Assembly (NCBI GenBank): GCA_014382375.1
Contig: JACNJU010000087.1
Coordinates: forward strand, 1 to 38,479
Reading direction: 5' to 3'
Source of the DNA: Rhodospirillaceae bacterium
GTDB lineage: Bacteria > Pseudomonadota > Alphaproteobacteria > Rhodospirillales > JABHCV01
Length of the DNA: 38,479 nt
In this document: piece after piece, positions 17,193 through 23,620 of the stretch
How positions within the stretch are numbered: the first letter of the stretch is position 1
Layout of the letters: each line of letters opens with the position of its first letter
Notes under the pieces: generated by a model
What the model was told of the DNA's origin: nothing
Database searches by the model: none
Seen by the model: the letters and a program-made list of their open reading frames with translations, nothing else
Translations under genes and position numbers: made by a program

Positions 17193-18143
17193 ATGACCAA
17201 CCTTCGCCCCCTCTTTGCTTCCCTGTTGCTGATCGCAGCGACAGTGACCGGCCAACCCGCTCAAGCCGCCGAAAAAATGACGGTCCTGCTCGACTGGTTC
17301 GTTAATCCCGACCATGCGCCGCTGATTGTGGCGCGAGAGAAAGACTACTTCGCCGCAGCCGGACTTGATGTTGAGCTGATTGCCCCGGCCGATCCCAACG
17401 ATCCGCCAAAGCTGGTCGCCGCCGGCAAGGCCGACATCGCCGTGTCCTACCAGCCGCAGCTACACGTACAAGTCGAAGCCGGATTGCCACTGGTGCGTAT
17501 CGGCACCCTGGTTGCGACGCCGCTGAATTCACTGGTCGTGCTGAAAGACGGCCCGATCAAAACCATCGCCGATTTAAAGGGCAAGAAGGTCGGTTATTCG
17601 ATCGGCGGTTTTGAAGACGCCGTGCTGGGCAAAATGCTCGAAGGGGCGGGTCTTGGTCTTAAGGATGTGACCCTGATCAACGTCAACTTCTCGCTCTCAC
17701 CGTCTATTATTTCAGGACAGGTCGACGCGGTGATCGGGGCGTTTCGCAATTTTGAACTCAACCAGATGGATATCGTCGGAAAGCCCGGTCGCGCATTCTA
17801 CCCGGAAGAAGAAGGCGTACCGCCATACGATGAGTTGATCCTTGTCGCCCATAAATCTTCCCTTGGCGGTAGTCGTATGCGTCGTTTCGTCGAGGCCGTG
17901 GAAAAAGCCACCCAGTATCTGGTCAATCATCCCGAGGAAAGCTGGAACCTGTTCATCAGTGCCCACAAAGATCTTGACGACGAGCTCAACAAACGGGCCT
18001 GGGCCGCCACCCTGCCGCGCTTCGCCCTCAGGCCAGCAGCACTGGACAAGGCCCGCTACGAGCGCTTTGCGGTTTTCCTGAAAGAACAAAAATTGATCAA
18101 GGATATCCCGGCCCTGAACACCTACGCCATCGAACTGCCTTAA
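17193..18143 (+). CDS. thiY: Thiamin pyrimidine precursor binding protein (ThiY, NMT1/THI5-like)
   Basis: The product has 316 residues: a signal peptide ending 'TGQPAQA', then the NMT1/THI5-like fold starting 'KMTVLLDWFVNPDHAPLIVA', the hallmark of ThiY proteins that bind HMP or formylaminopyrimidine in the periplasm. Other conserved text is 'GKADIAVSYQPQLHVQVEAG' and 'KTIADLKGKKVGYSIGG'. I chose the ATG at 17193, preceded by GAGGAAACC; the in-frame TTG at 17181 overlaps the permease stop but is probably not used. With thiZ and thiX it forms a complete importer repressed by TPP. Confidence 0.92.
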   Translation: MTNLRPLFASLLLIAATVTGQPAQAAEKMTVLLDWFVNPDHAPLIVAREKDYFAAAGLDVELIAPADPNDPPKLVAAGKADIAVSYQPQLHVQVEAGLPLVRIGTLVATPLNSLVVLKDGPIKTIADLKGKKVGYSIGGFEDAVLGKMLEGAGLGLKDVTLINVNFSLSPSIISGQVDAVIGAFRNFELNQMDIVGKPGRAFYPEEEGVPPYDELILVAHKSSLGGSRMRRFVEAVEKATQYLVNHPEESWNLFISAHKDLDDELNKRAWAATLPRFALRPAALDKARYERFAVFLKEQKLIKDIPALNTYAIELP

Positions 18144-18145
18144 GC

Positions 18146-18715
18146 TTACGACTGCACGACCTTCATGAAGCGATCGCGGATCTCCAAGGCCCCCAGCGGC
18201 AGCAGATCGATGCCGGGCATCAGGCCGATTTCCGCCTTGATCACCAGGGTGTGCATTTCGTCTGCCGCCAGTGCTTTGCTCAGCGCCGGGGTGATCTCAT
18301 CTGCCTGGTCGATCAGGGTGACGTTGGGGATCGAACAGGCCATGGCAACCTGATCCAGCTTGACGTTGCGGGCCGTAAACGATGGCTGGAAGCCAGTCGA
18401 ACCGTTGGCTTCATTATCAACGATGATATGGACCAGATTACCCGGCGCGTTAAAGCCCATGGTCGCGAAGGCCCCCATGTTCATGATGTTGGCGCTGTCG
18501 CCATCGAGAACCACCACCTTCTTGTCCGTCGACATCGCCAAACCAAGACCGATTGACGAGGCCATCCCCATGGAACCCAGCATGTAGAAGTTTTCGGGCC
18601 TGTCCCTGATTTTGAAGATCTCCTGACAGGGCTGGCCGATGGTGCTGACCACCAGTTCGTCGGTGATCTGATCCATAATTTTTTCGAAAATCTGATAGCG
18701 TACTAATCCGGTCAA
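18146..18715 (-). CDS. TPP-dependent decarboxylase beta subunit (ComE/sulfopyruvate decarboxylase-like)
   Basis: The product is about 189 residues. It contains the TPP/Mg-binding motif 'VVVLDGDSANIMNMGAF' followed by 'HIIVDNEANGSTGFQPSFT', as in the C-terminal half of phosphonopyruvate decarboxylase and in ComE. The frame is open upstream of the homology with no good ATG; I chose the TTG at 18715, 4 bases after the alpha-subunit stop, with AGG 9 bases upstream. Together the two subunits would convert sulfopyruvate to sulfoacetaldehyde or act on a similar 3-substituted pyruvate. It converges on thiY with a 2-base gap. Confidence 0.8.
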   Translation of the reverse strand: MTGLVRYQIFEKIMDQITDELVVSTIGQPCQEIFKIRDRPENFYMLGSMGMASSIGLGLAMSTDKKVVVLDGDSANIMNMGAFATMGFNAPGNLVHIIVDNEANGSTGFQPSFTARNVKLDQVAMACSIPNVTLIDQADEITPALSKALAADEMHTLVIKAEIGLMPGIDLLPLGALEIRDRFMKVVQS

Positions 18716-18719
18716 TTTC

Positions 18720-19214
18720 TCAAACCTGCCAGAAGCTGAACGGCAACAAAATGCCCAAAGACCTGCCCTCGGCATAGGCCTGGGCAATCTCGCCGTCGAT
18801 TTGTTGTAAGTGATCCGGATGGTCAATGGATATAGTGGGCACCCCTGAGGCGGTCATAACACCCGTAACCGCGTCGCCCATGCCATTTTGGGCTTCAACC
18901 GGCTCACCGGGGCTGCCGCGGTGACTGATCACAAAAATCACCGGAATTTTGAAATAGTTAAGGAGCGAGCAAACCGCATTGACCGAATTGCCGAAACCGG
19001 AATTCTGCATCACCAGCGCCGGTTTGCGGCCCGCCATATAGGCCCCGGCAAGAATACCGACTCCATCTTCCTCGCGCGAAACCGGGGTGTAGAGGATGTC
19101 ATCATCGGCAGCCAGTTTTTTCAACATGCCATCAAGCAGTTTGCAGGGAACGGAGGCGAAAAAATCAAGCCCACTAGCCCGCAAGCGCTCATACAATTGA
19201 TCTGTAGGGGACAT
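18720..19214 (-). CDS. TPP-dependent decarboxylase alpha subunit (ComD/sulfopyruvate decarboxylase-like)
   Basis: The product has 164 residues: 'LRASGLDFFASVPCKLLDGM', the conserved glutamate region 'YTPVSREEDGVGILAGAYMA', 'MQNSGFGNSVNAVCSLLNYF' and 'VISHRGSPGEPVEAQNGMG'. This is the pyrimidine-binding half of a thiamin-dependent decarboxylase, as in ComD or the N-terminal half of phosphonopyruvate decarboxylase. The start is the ATG at 19214; the frame extends to 19268 without supporting signals. The gene is divergent from guaA. No phosphonate mutase, sulfolactate dehydrogenase or xsc is visible, so the physiological substrate is uncertain. Confidence 0.83.
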   Translation of the reverse strand: MSPTDQLYERLRASGLDFFASVPCKLLDGMLKKLAADDDILYTPVSREEDGVGILAGAYMAGRKPALVMQNSGFGNSVNAVCSLLNYFKIPVIFVISHRGSPGEPVEAQNGMGDAVTGVMTASGVPTISIDHPDHLQQIDGEIAQAYAEGRSLGILLPFSFWQV

Positions 19215-19374
19215 GGTGGGTTCCGGAATTGTGATAATGAGAACACATCGTGGCCGTGATCCTGCCAAATTGTGTAAAGCGGCACAATACTCCTCGCAAA
19301 TTTGAGACTGTTAGGGTCGCCCGAATCTCGCTATGTTCTGGCTCCCATTCACAAGTCCCGAGTCCCGTGCTGTT

Positions 19375-20925
19375 ATGTCTGAACGTATTCTGATTATCGA
19401 TTTCGGCTCCCAGGTGACCCAGTTGATCGCCAGGCGGGTTCGCGAATCCGGTGTCTATTCCGAGGTTCATCCCTTTAACAGCGTTAGCGTCGAAACGATC
19501 AAGGCGTTTGACCCGAAAGGGATCATCCTGTCGGGTGGCCCTGCTTCGCTGACAAACGTCGATACCCCACGCGCGCCTGACGGATTGTTCGATATGGGCT
19601 TGCCGGTCCTGGGTATTTGTTATGGTCAAATGGCCATGGCCGAAGCACTGGGGGGCAAGGTTGTGTCTTCGGATCACCGGGAATTTGGCCGCGCTTTCGT
19701 CGATATAAAAGAGGACTGCGAACTGTTCCACGGTGTCTGGGATGTAGGCTCCAGGGAACAGGTGTGGATGAGCCACGGTGACCGTATTGACGCGCCGCCG
19801 CCAGGCTTTCGCACCGTTGCCACATCCGAAGGGGCACCGTTCGCCACCATCGCCGATGACGAGAGGCGCTTTTACGGCCTGATGTACCATCCGGAAGTCG
19901 TCCACACCCCGCACGGCGCAAAACTGCTTGAAAACTTTACCCACCGGGTATGCGGTTGCGCCGGGGACTGGACCATGGCCGGGTTCAAGGAACAGGAAAT
20001 CGCCAAGGTTCGGGCGCAAGTGGGCGACGGCAAGGTTATCTGCGGGCTTTCAGGCGGTGTTGATTCGTCGGTTGTCGCGGTGCTGCTGCATGAGGCCATC
20101 GGTGAGCAATTGCAGTGCGTCTTCGTAGATACCGGCTTTATGCGTAAAGGCGAAGCCGAGGAAGTCGTCAATATGTTCCGCGAGCACTACAATATTCCGC
20201 TGGTTCATCGCGACGCATCAGAGCTGTTCATCAACAAACTGGAAGGCGAGCCTGATCCGGAAAAGAAGCGCAAGATTATCGGCGCAACCTTCATTGACGT
20301 TTTTGAAGAAGAAGCCGTCAAAATTGGTGGCGCCGACTTCCTGGCCCAGGGGACTTTATACCCGGATGTCATCGAATCCGTGTCCTTTACCGGTGGACCG
20401 TCGGTAACCATTAAGTCCCACCACAACGTCGGCGGCTTGCCCGAACGCATGAACATGGACCTGGTCGAACCGTTGCGCGAACTGTTCAAGGACGAGGTCC
20501 GCAAGCTCGGTCGCGAGCTTGGCCTGCCTGAAAACTTTGTTGGCCGCCATCCGTTTCCGGGGCCGGGCCTCGCCATCCGCCTACCCGGCGGGGTAACCCG
20601 CGAGAAGCTTGAAATCCTGCGCAATGCGGACGCCGTCTATCTTGACGCTATACGCAACGCCGGCCTGTACGATGCGATCTGGCAGGCCTTTGCCGTGCTG
20701 CTGCCGGTGCAAACAGTCGGTGTCATGGGCGACGCACGCACCTACGACTATGTCTGCGCCCTCCGCGCCGTCACCTCGACAGACGGCATGACCGCCGATT
20801 TCTACCACTTCGACATGGAATTCCTGGCAGGCGTGTCCAACCGCATCATCAACGAAGTCAAGGGCATCAACCGGGTCACCTACGACATCACATCGAAACC
20901 ACCCGGGACCATTGAGTGGGAATAG
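19375..20925 (+). CDS. guaA: GMP synthase (glutamine-hydrolysing)
   Basis: The product has 516 residues. The glutamine amidotransferase domain (about 1-195) has '[17 protein letters not shown]', the nucleophile loop '[12 protein letters not shown]' and the His/Glu pair in '[12 protein letters not shown]'. The ATP-pyrophosphatase domain follows with P-loop '[19 protein letters not shown]', and the C-terminal dimerisation domain ends '[14 protein letters not shown]'. It aminates XMP to GMP, completing the pathway begun by guaB. I chose the ATG at 19375 by homology; the frame is open from 19333. Confidence 0.97.
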   Translation: MSERILIIDFGSQVTQLIARRVRESGVYSEVHPFNSVSVETIKAFDPKGIILSGGPASLTNVDTPRAPDGLFDMGLPVLGICYGQMAMAEALGGKVVSSDHREFGRAFVDIKEDCELFHGVWDVGSREQVWMSHGDRIDAPPPGFRTVATSEGAPFATIADDERRFYGLMYHPEVVHTPHGAKLLENFTHRVCGCAGDWTMAGFKEQEIAKVRAQVGDGKVICGLSGGVDSSVVAVLLHEAIGEQLQCVFVDTGFMRKGEAEEVVNMFREHYNIPLVHRDASELFINKLEGEPDPEKKRKIIGATFIDVFEEEAVKIGGADFLAQGTLYPDVIESVSFTGGPSVTIKSHHNVGGLPERMNMDLVEPLRELFKDEVRKLGRELGLPENFVGRHPFPGPGLAIRLPGGVTREKLEILRNADAVYLDAIRNAGLYDAIWQAFAVLLPVQTVGVMGDARTYDYVCALRAVTSTDGMTADFYHFDMEFLAGVSNRIINEVKGINRVTYDITSKPPGTIEWE

Positions 20926-21070
20926 ATTTCGGCGTCTTCCTTATCCTGAAATAGCGACGATCTTGTGCTCACAATAGCTTGAGGCGCGATTCTGTCATCT
21001 TCACGTAAGGTGTGGATGGTGATATGGTACGGTGTTTTTCTAACCAAGAGAAACGATACCAGGGATACTC

Positions 21071-21988
21071 ATGCCTTCACGCCTTATCATTGTTTTCTCC
21101 TCCATTATGATCCTCCCTCTTCTGTCCTCTCAGGCGGAAGCCGAATGTCCCGCGTTTCCCCAGGTATCGTGGTGGGGAACATTGACCCATGAAGGCGTCA
21201 TTGGGTACGTCAACCAGAAGCATGGCGGCGACTGGGCCGGTTACCTTGAAAAATGGAGCCGCCAGCTTGCAAATGTCAGGACCATTTATGGTCAGGGAAA
21301 GGGCATCAAAATTCCAAGTACCGGCATTACCATCAAGGGCTTGCAACTTTCGGATTACATCGACAAGCTGGCCCAGCGGGTTGATATCAATCTCTGCCTG
21401 TCGAAAGAAACCGAACCCGCTACGGTTTCGGAGGAATCAAAAACTTCAGATAAAAAATTTAAAATCACGGTATTTGGTCAAGGTGTTAACGCTTACAGGG
21501 CCGGTGACTTCAAGCTCGCCCGTGAAATCTGGCTACCCCTTGCCATTGAAGGCAATGCAAAGGCCCAAAATGCGCTTGGCCACCTGTATCGCAAGGGGCT
21601 TGGGGTTGTCGTCGACCTTGCTGTATCTCGTCGGTGGTATGGTAAATCCGCCGCCCAGAATGATCCCGTCGGTCTGTATAGTTTCGGTGATCTTTCCAGA
21701 AGGGAAGCCAAATCAAAAGCTGAAATGGCGACAGCCCTTAGCCTGATTGAAAAATCGGCTAACCTGAATTACGCTGCGGGGCAATACGCCATGGCGGTAA
21801 TATACCATCAGGGAAAAGAAGTCGCCGCCGACGATAGCGAAGCCTATTTCTGGAATTTACTGGCACAGGAAAACAACTACAAGAAGGCCCCGGCCCTGAT
21901 GGAAATTCTCGATAAATCCGTTTCGGCCATCGACAAGGATATCCAGTCCGAACGGGTCAAGGAATGGCTGGCGAAACTTAAAAAATAG
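21071..21988 (+). CDS. Secreted Sel1-repeat protein
   Basis: The product has 305 residues. A signal peptide ends around 'LSSQAEA'. Residues 25-115 form a novel-looking module ('VSWWGTLTHEGVIGYVNQKH', 'GWAGYLEKW'-like text, two Cys). From about residue 135 come TPR-like Sel1 repeats: 'GVNAYRAGDFKLAREIWLPL', 'NAKAQNALGHLYRKGLGVV' and 'NYAAGQYAMAVIYHQGKEVA'. Sel1 repeats mediate protein-protein contacts, often in the periplasm or envelope. It follows guaA on the same strand by 145 bases. Its partner is unknown. An in-frame GTG/ATG at 21010 or later exists, but homology and the signal peptide support 21071. Confidence 0.8.
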   Translation: MPSRLIIVFSSIMILPLLSSQAEAECPAFPQVSWWGTLTHEGVIGYVNQKHGGDWAGYLEKWSRQLANVRTIYGQGKGIKIPSTGITIKGLQLSDYIDKLAQRVDINLCLSKETEPATVSEESKTSDKKFKITVFGQGVNAYRAGDFKLAREIWLPLAIEGNAKAQNALGHLYRKGLGVVVDLAVSRRWYGKSAAQNDPVGLYSFGDLSRREAKSKAEMATALSLIEKSANLNYAAGQYAMAVIYHQGKEVAADDSEAYFWNLLAQENNYKKAPALMEILDKSVSAIDKDIQSERVKEWLAKLKK

Positions 21989-21994
21989 TTTTCG

Positions 21995-22123
21995 CTATTT
22001 GCCGCTCTTCTCGCGACCCTTTTTTTCAATCATCCTGATAATCAGCCACAAGACGCCCATGATGGCAAAAGCCAGGACACCAATCTTCAAATAGGCAAGC
22101 AGCAATCCCTGCCCTACAGACAT
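21995..22123 (-). CDS. Small single-pass membrane protein (42 residues)
   Basis: This is a short frame encoding MSVGQGLLLAYLKIGVLAFA and onward: one hydrophobic helix (about residues 7-30) followed by a basic tail ('RMIEKKGREKSGK'), the positive-inside pattern expected of an inner-membrane miniprotein. It lies 22 bases downstream of the small gene after fliN, on the same strand, so it is probably the last gene of that cluster. The ribosome site is weak. No family is recognised; it may be a flagellar- or envelope-associated miniprotein, but nothing in the sequence proves this. Confidence 0.5.
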   Translation of the reverse strand: MSVGQGLLLAYLKIGVLAFAIMGVLWLIIRMIEKKGREKSGK

Positions 22124-22145
22124 TGATTTTCAGAATTTTTGAGGG

Positions 22146-22355
22146 TCAATGAACGCTCGTACCTTCAGGAACTTCATCGGATAACAGTTCCTCGACAGCA
22201 CGGGTCACCTTAAGCCAGATAAAGCGGCCTTCCTGATCACCTTCATTGGCCATTTGATCGGCCTTGATGGCGGCCCCGTTCAGGGCCATTTCACCATATT
22301 GATCGACCAGAAGGCTGGCGCAGCGCCAAATTTCACTATTGGATTTCATGGTCAT
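22146..22355 (-). CDS. Small conserved-looking protein downstream of fliN (paralogue of the gene at 22723)
   Basis: The product has 69 residues and is acidic and helical: 'LLVDQYGEMALNGAAIKA', then 'EGDQEGRFIWLKV', ending in His. The pattern A-x2-L(L/V)-x3-(Y/H)G-x2-A ... A(D/E)-x3-GD-x-EG-x3-W-x10-L ... H is shared with the product of 22723-22950 on the other side of fliN, so I read them as paralogues. A second ATG at 22349 has AGAGAG at good spacing and may be the true start. Function is unknown; the context suggests flagellar or chemotaxis-linked control, by inference only. Confidence 0.65.
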   Translation of the reverse strand: MTMKSNSEIWRCASLLVDQYGEMALNGAAIKADQMANEGDQEGRFIWLKVTRAVEELLSDEVPEGTSVH

Positions 22356-22360
22356 GCTCT

Positions 22361-22666
22361 CTACATGCGTTTTACAATTTTGGTAATACTGACGCCCAGG
22401 CGGTCCTCGATAACAATGACTTCGCCCTTGGCAATAATGTTTTCTTCGGCAACCAATTCAATTTCTTCGCCGACAAGACGTTCCAATTCGACAACCGCAC
22501 CACGGCCAAGTTTAAGAATCTGGCTAATCGGCATCAAAGCCGTACCAAGAACAGCCGTGACATCAACCGAAATCCCGTAAACGGCGCCGACAGTGTCCAC
22601 GTCGTCTTCGTCAGCCATTCCTTCTGCCATAGCTGCGGCCATATCCATTTCGTCTTCTTCAGGCAT
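22361..22666 (-). CDS. fliN: Flagellar motor switch protein FliN
   Basis: The product has 101 residues. An acidic Met/Asp/Glu-rich N-terminus is followed by a SpoA (FliN/FliM C-terminal) domain: 'VYGISVDVTAVLGTALMPI', 'ILKLGRGAVVELERLVGEEI' and 'NIIAKGEVIVIEDRLGVSIT'. FliN forms the base of the flagellar C-ring, controls torque and switching, and helps dock export substrates. No other recognised flagellar gene lies in the window, so the gene sits away from the main flagellar cluster, flanked by two paralogous small genes. It ends 5 bases before the next gene. Confidence 0.9.
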   Translation of the reverse strand: MPEEDEMDMAAAMAEGMADEDDVDTVGAVYGISVDVTAVLGTALMPISQILKLGRGAVVELERLVGEEIELVAEENIIAKGEVIVIEDRLGVSITKIVKRM

Positions 22667-22722
22667 TTTTCAAATCCATGTGGTATCCTATCCACCAAAT
22701 CAAACGGGCGTCCAATATTCCT

Positions 22723-22950
22723 TTAGTGCAGACGTTCACGCTGGGGTGGCGTTCCTTCCAACATTCCATCAACAAGCATGATCAGGCGCTTCCAGGTTCT
22801 GTAACCTTCCATGTCGCCACTATTTAATTTTCCTTCGGCCTGCAAAGAGGCAACCACAACTGCGTCTTTGCCATGACGGCGTAACAGTGTATCAGCCATT
22901 TCATAGACCTCGGCATTAGAAAGTTCTTCGCCGGGATTTCGTTCATCCAT
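22723..22950 (-). CDS. Small protein upstream of fliN (paralogue of the gene at 22146)
   Basis: The product has 75 residues: 'LSNAEVYEMADTLLRRHGKD', 'AEGKLNSGDMEGYRTWKRL', and a C-terminus ending 'RERLH'. It shares spaced residues with the 69-residue protein on the other side of fliN (helix, HG/YG, A, GD-x-EG, W, terminal His). It is probably a helical hairpin. No catalytic motif is visible. The gene starts 11 bases after the upstream small gene and is likely cotranscribed with fliN. I do not recognise a named family with certainty. Confidence 0.65.
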   Translation of the reverse strand: MDERNPGEELSNAEVYEMADTLLRRHGKDAVVVASLQAEGKLNSGDMEGYRTWKRLIMLVDGMLEGTPPQRERLH

Positions 22951-22961
22951 TATTTAAAAAA

Positions 22962-23147
22962 TCATCCTCTATAAGCCACTTCCTCATCTTGGGAAGGGGT
23001 ACACTTGTACCAACGTTCTTCCTCATACCAGGCAGCAGCATCGGCACTTTTTTTCTGATCATGTAAAGCAATAACCTTGCCGCCGACCTTGGTATCGACG
23101 ACGGTCCAGGAGTTGATTTTCTCGACAAACCTAACTTGATACCGCAT
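22962..23147 (-). CDS. Small hypothetical protein at the head of the fliN cluster
   Basis: The product has 61 residues: 'RYQVRFVEKINSWTVVDTK' followed by 'GKVIALHDQKKSADAAAWYE'. The pattern of two beta strands then a helix carrying an aromatic motif looks like a small folded alpha/beta protein of the kind described in several DUFs. An overlapping frame (22943-23152) in another phase has random composition, and I rejected it. The gene lies first in the minus-strand set leading to fliN. Function is unknown. Confidence 0.6.
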   Translation of the reverse strand: MRYQVRFVEKINSWTVVDTKVGGKVIALHDQKKSADAAAWYEEERWYKCTPSQDEEVAYRG

Positions 23148-23244
23148 GACATTTCAGCCTATACAAAAGGAGCCCTAATACTTCCTTTAAAGGCTAACAA
23201 AGCTTTCTCAACAAATCGTAAACGGTATTAATTCCCGGACAGAT

Positions 23245-23273
23245 TTGTCAGCCGGGCGTTAAATGACTATGAT
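23245..23273 (+). promoter_or_regulatory. Predicted promoter of rpsU
   Basis: TTGTCA (23245-23250) and TATGAT (23268-23273) are separated by exactly 17 bases, a good sigma70-like match for an alphaproteobacterium. It would give a leader of about 45 bases to the TTG start of rpsU. Confidence 0.6.
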
Positions 23274-23283
23274 ATTGACCTTC

Positions 23284-23302
23284 GGCGCGAAAATTTAGCG
23301 CC
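23284..23302 (+). promoter_or_regulatory. Leader hairpin of rpsU
   Basis: GGCGC (23284-23288) and GCGCC (23298-23302) form a 5-base GC stem with an AT-rich 9-base loop near the expected 5' end of the rpsU message, 22 bases before the start codon. It may influence mRNA stability or translation. Confidence 0.35.
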
Positions 23303-23324
23303 ACATCAAGCAGTGAGAAGTCAT

Positions 23325-23528
23325 TTGTATGTAAGTGTACGCGACAATAACGTCGACCAGGCATTGAAGGCGCTGAAGAAAAAGATGCAGCGTGAGGGTA
23401 TCTGGCGCGAGATGAAACGCCGTCGTTCCTACGAAAAACCTTCCGAAGTCAGGGTGAGAAAAAAGGCTGAGGCGGTCAGCCGTGCCCGCAAACTTGAACG
23501 CAAACGCCTTCAGGTTGAAGGTTTCTGA
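23325..23528 (+). CDS. rpsU: 30S ribosomal protein S21
   Basis: The product is 67 residues from a TTG start: '[20 protein letters not shown]' then the basic helical C-terminus ending 'RKRLQVEGF'. S21 binds the 30S platform near the anti-Shine-Dalgarno region and assists initiation. Known S21 proteins begin M[13 protein letters not shown], which places the start exactly at the TTG (23325), with AGAAG close upstream. A GTG at 23313 would add 4 residues and fits homology less well. It is preceded by a good promoter and followed by a terminator-like hairpin, so it is probably monocistronic. Confidence 0.93.
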   Translation: MYVSVRDNNVDQALKALKKKMQREGIWREMKRRRSYEKPSEVRVRKKAEAVSRARKLERKRLQVEGF

Positions 23529-23584
23529 ACGGACCGCAGTAGCGGACAGCCGAACAAATCCCTATATAGAACAGACCCGCGGAG

Positions 23585-23607
23585 CCAAGCCGTGGGGCTT
23601 TGGTTTT
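23585..23607 (+). terminator. Probable intrinsic terminator after rpsU
   Basis: CCAAGCC (23585-23591), a short loop and GGCTTTGG (23596-23603, one bulged T) form a stem followed directly by TTTT. It ends 57-79 bases after the rpsU stop and about 14 bases before the next gene start, so it may also act as leader structure for the exporter gene. Confidence 0.45.
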
Positions 23608-23620
23608 ATGATGAGTGCCC

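Noticed and set aside
19269-19288. ATTGTG/CACAAT inverted repeat between guaA and the ComD-like gene
   Set aside because: The 6-base arms with an 8-base spacer are too short to separate from chance; no promoter boxes fit around it.
19189-20019. 276-codon minus-strand frame opposite guaA
   Set aside because: It overlaps both guaA and the ComD-like gene, which have clear motifs; it is a shadow frame.
22943-23152. 69-codon minus frame overlapping the 61-residue gene
   Set aside because: Its composition is Ser/Arg/Pro-rich without pattern; the overlapping 61-residue frame has a plausible fold and better spacing to the next gene.
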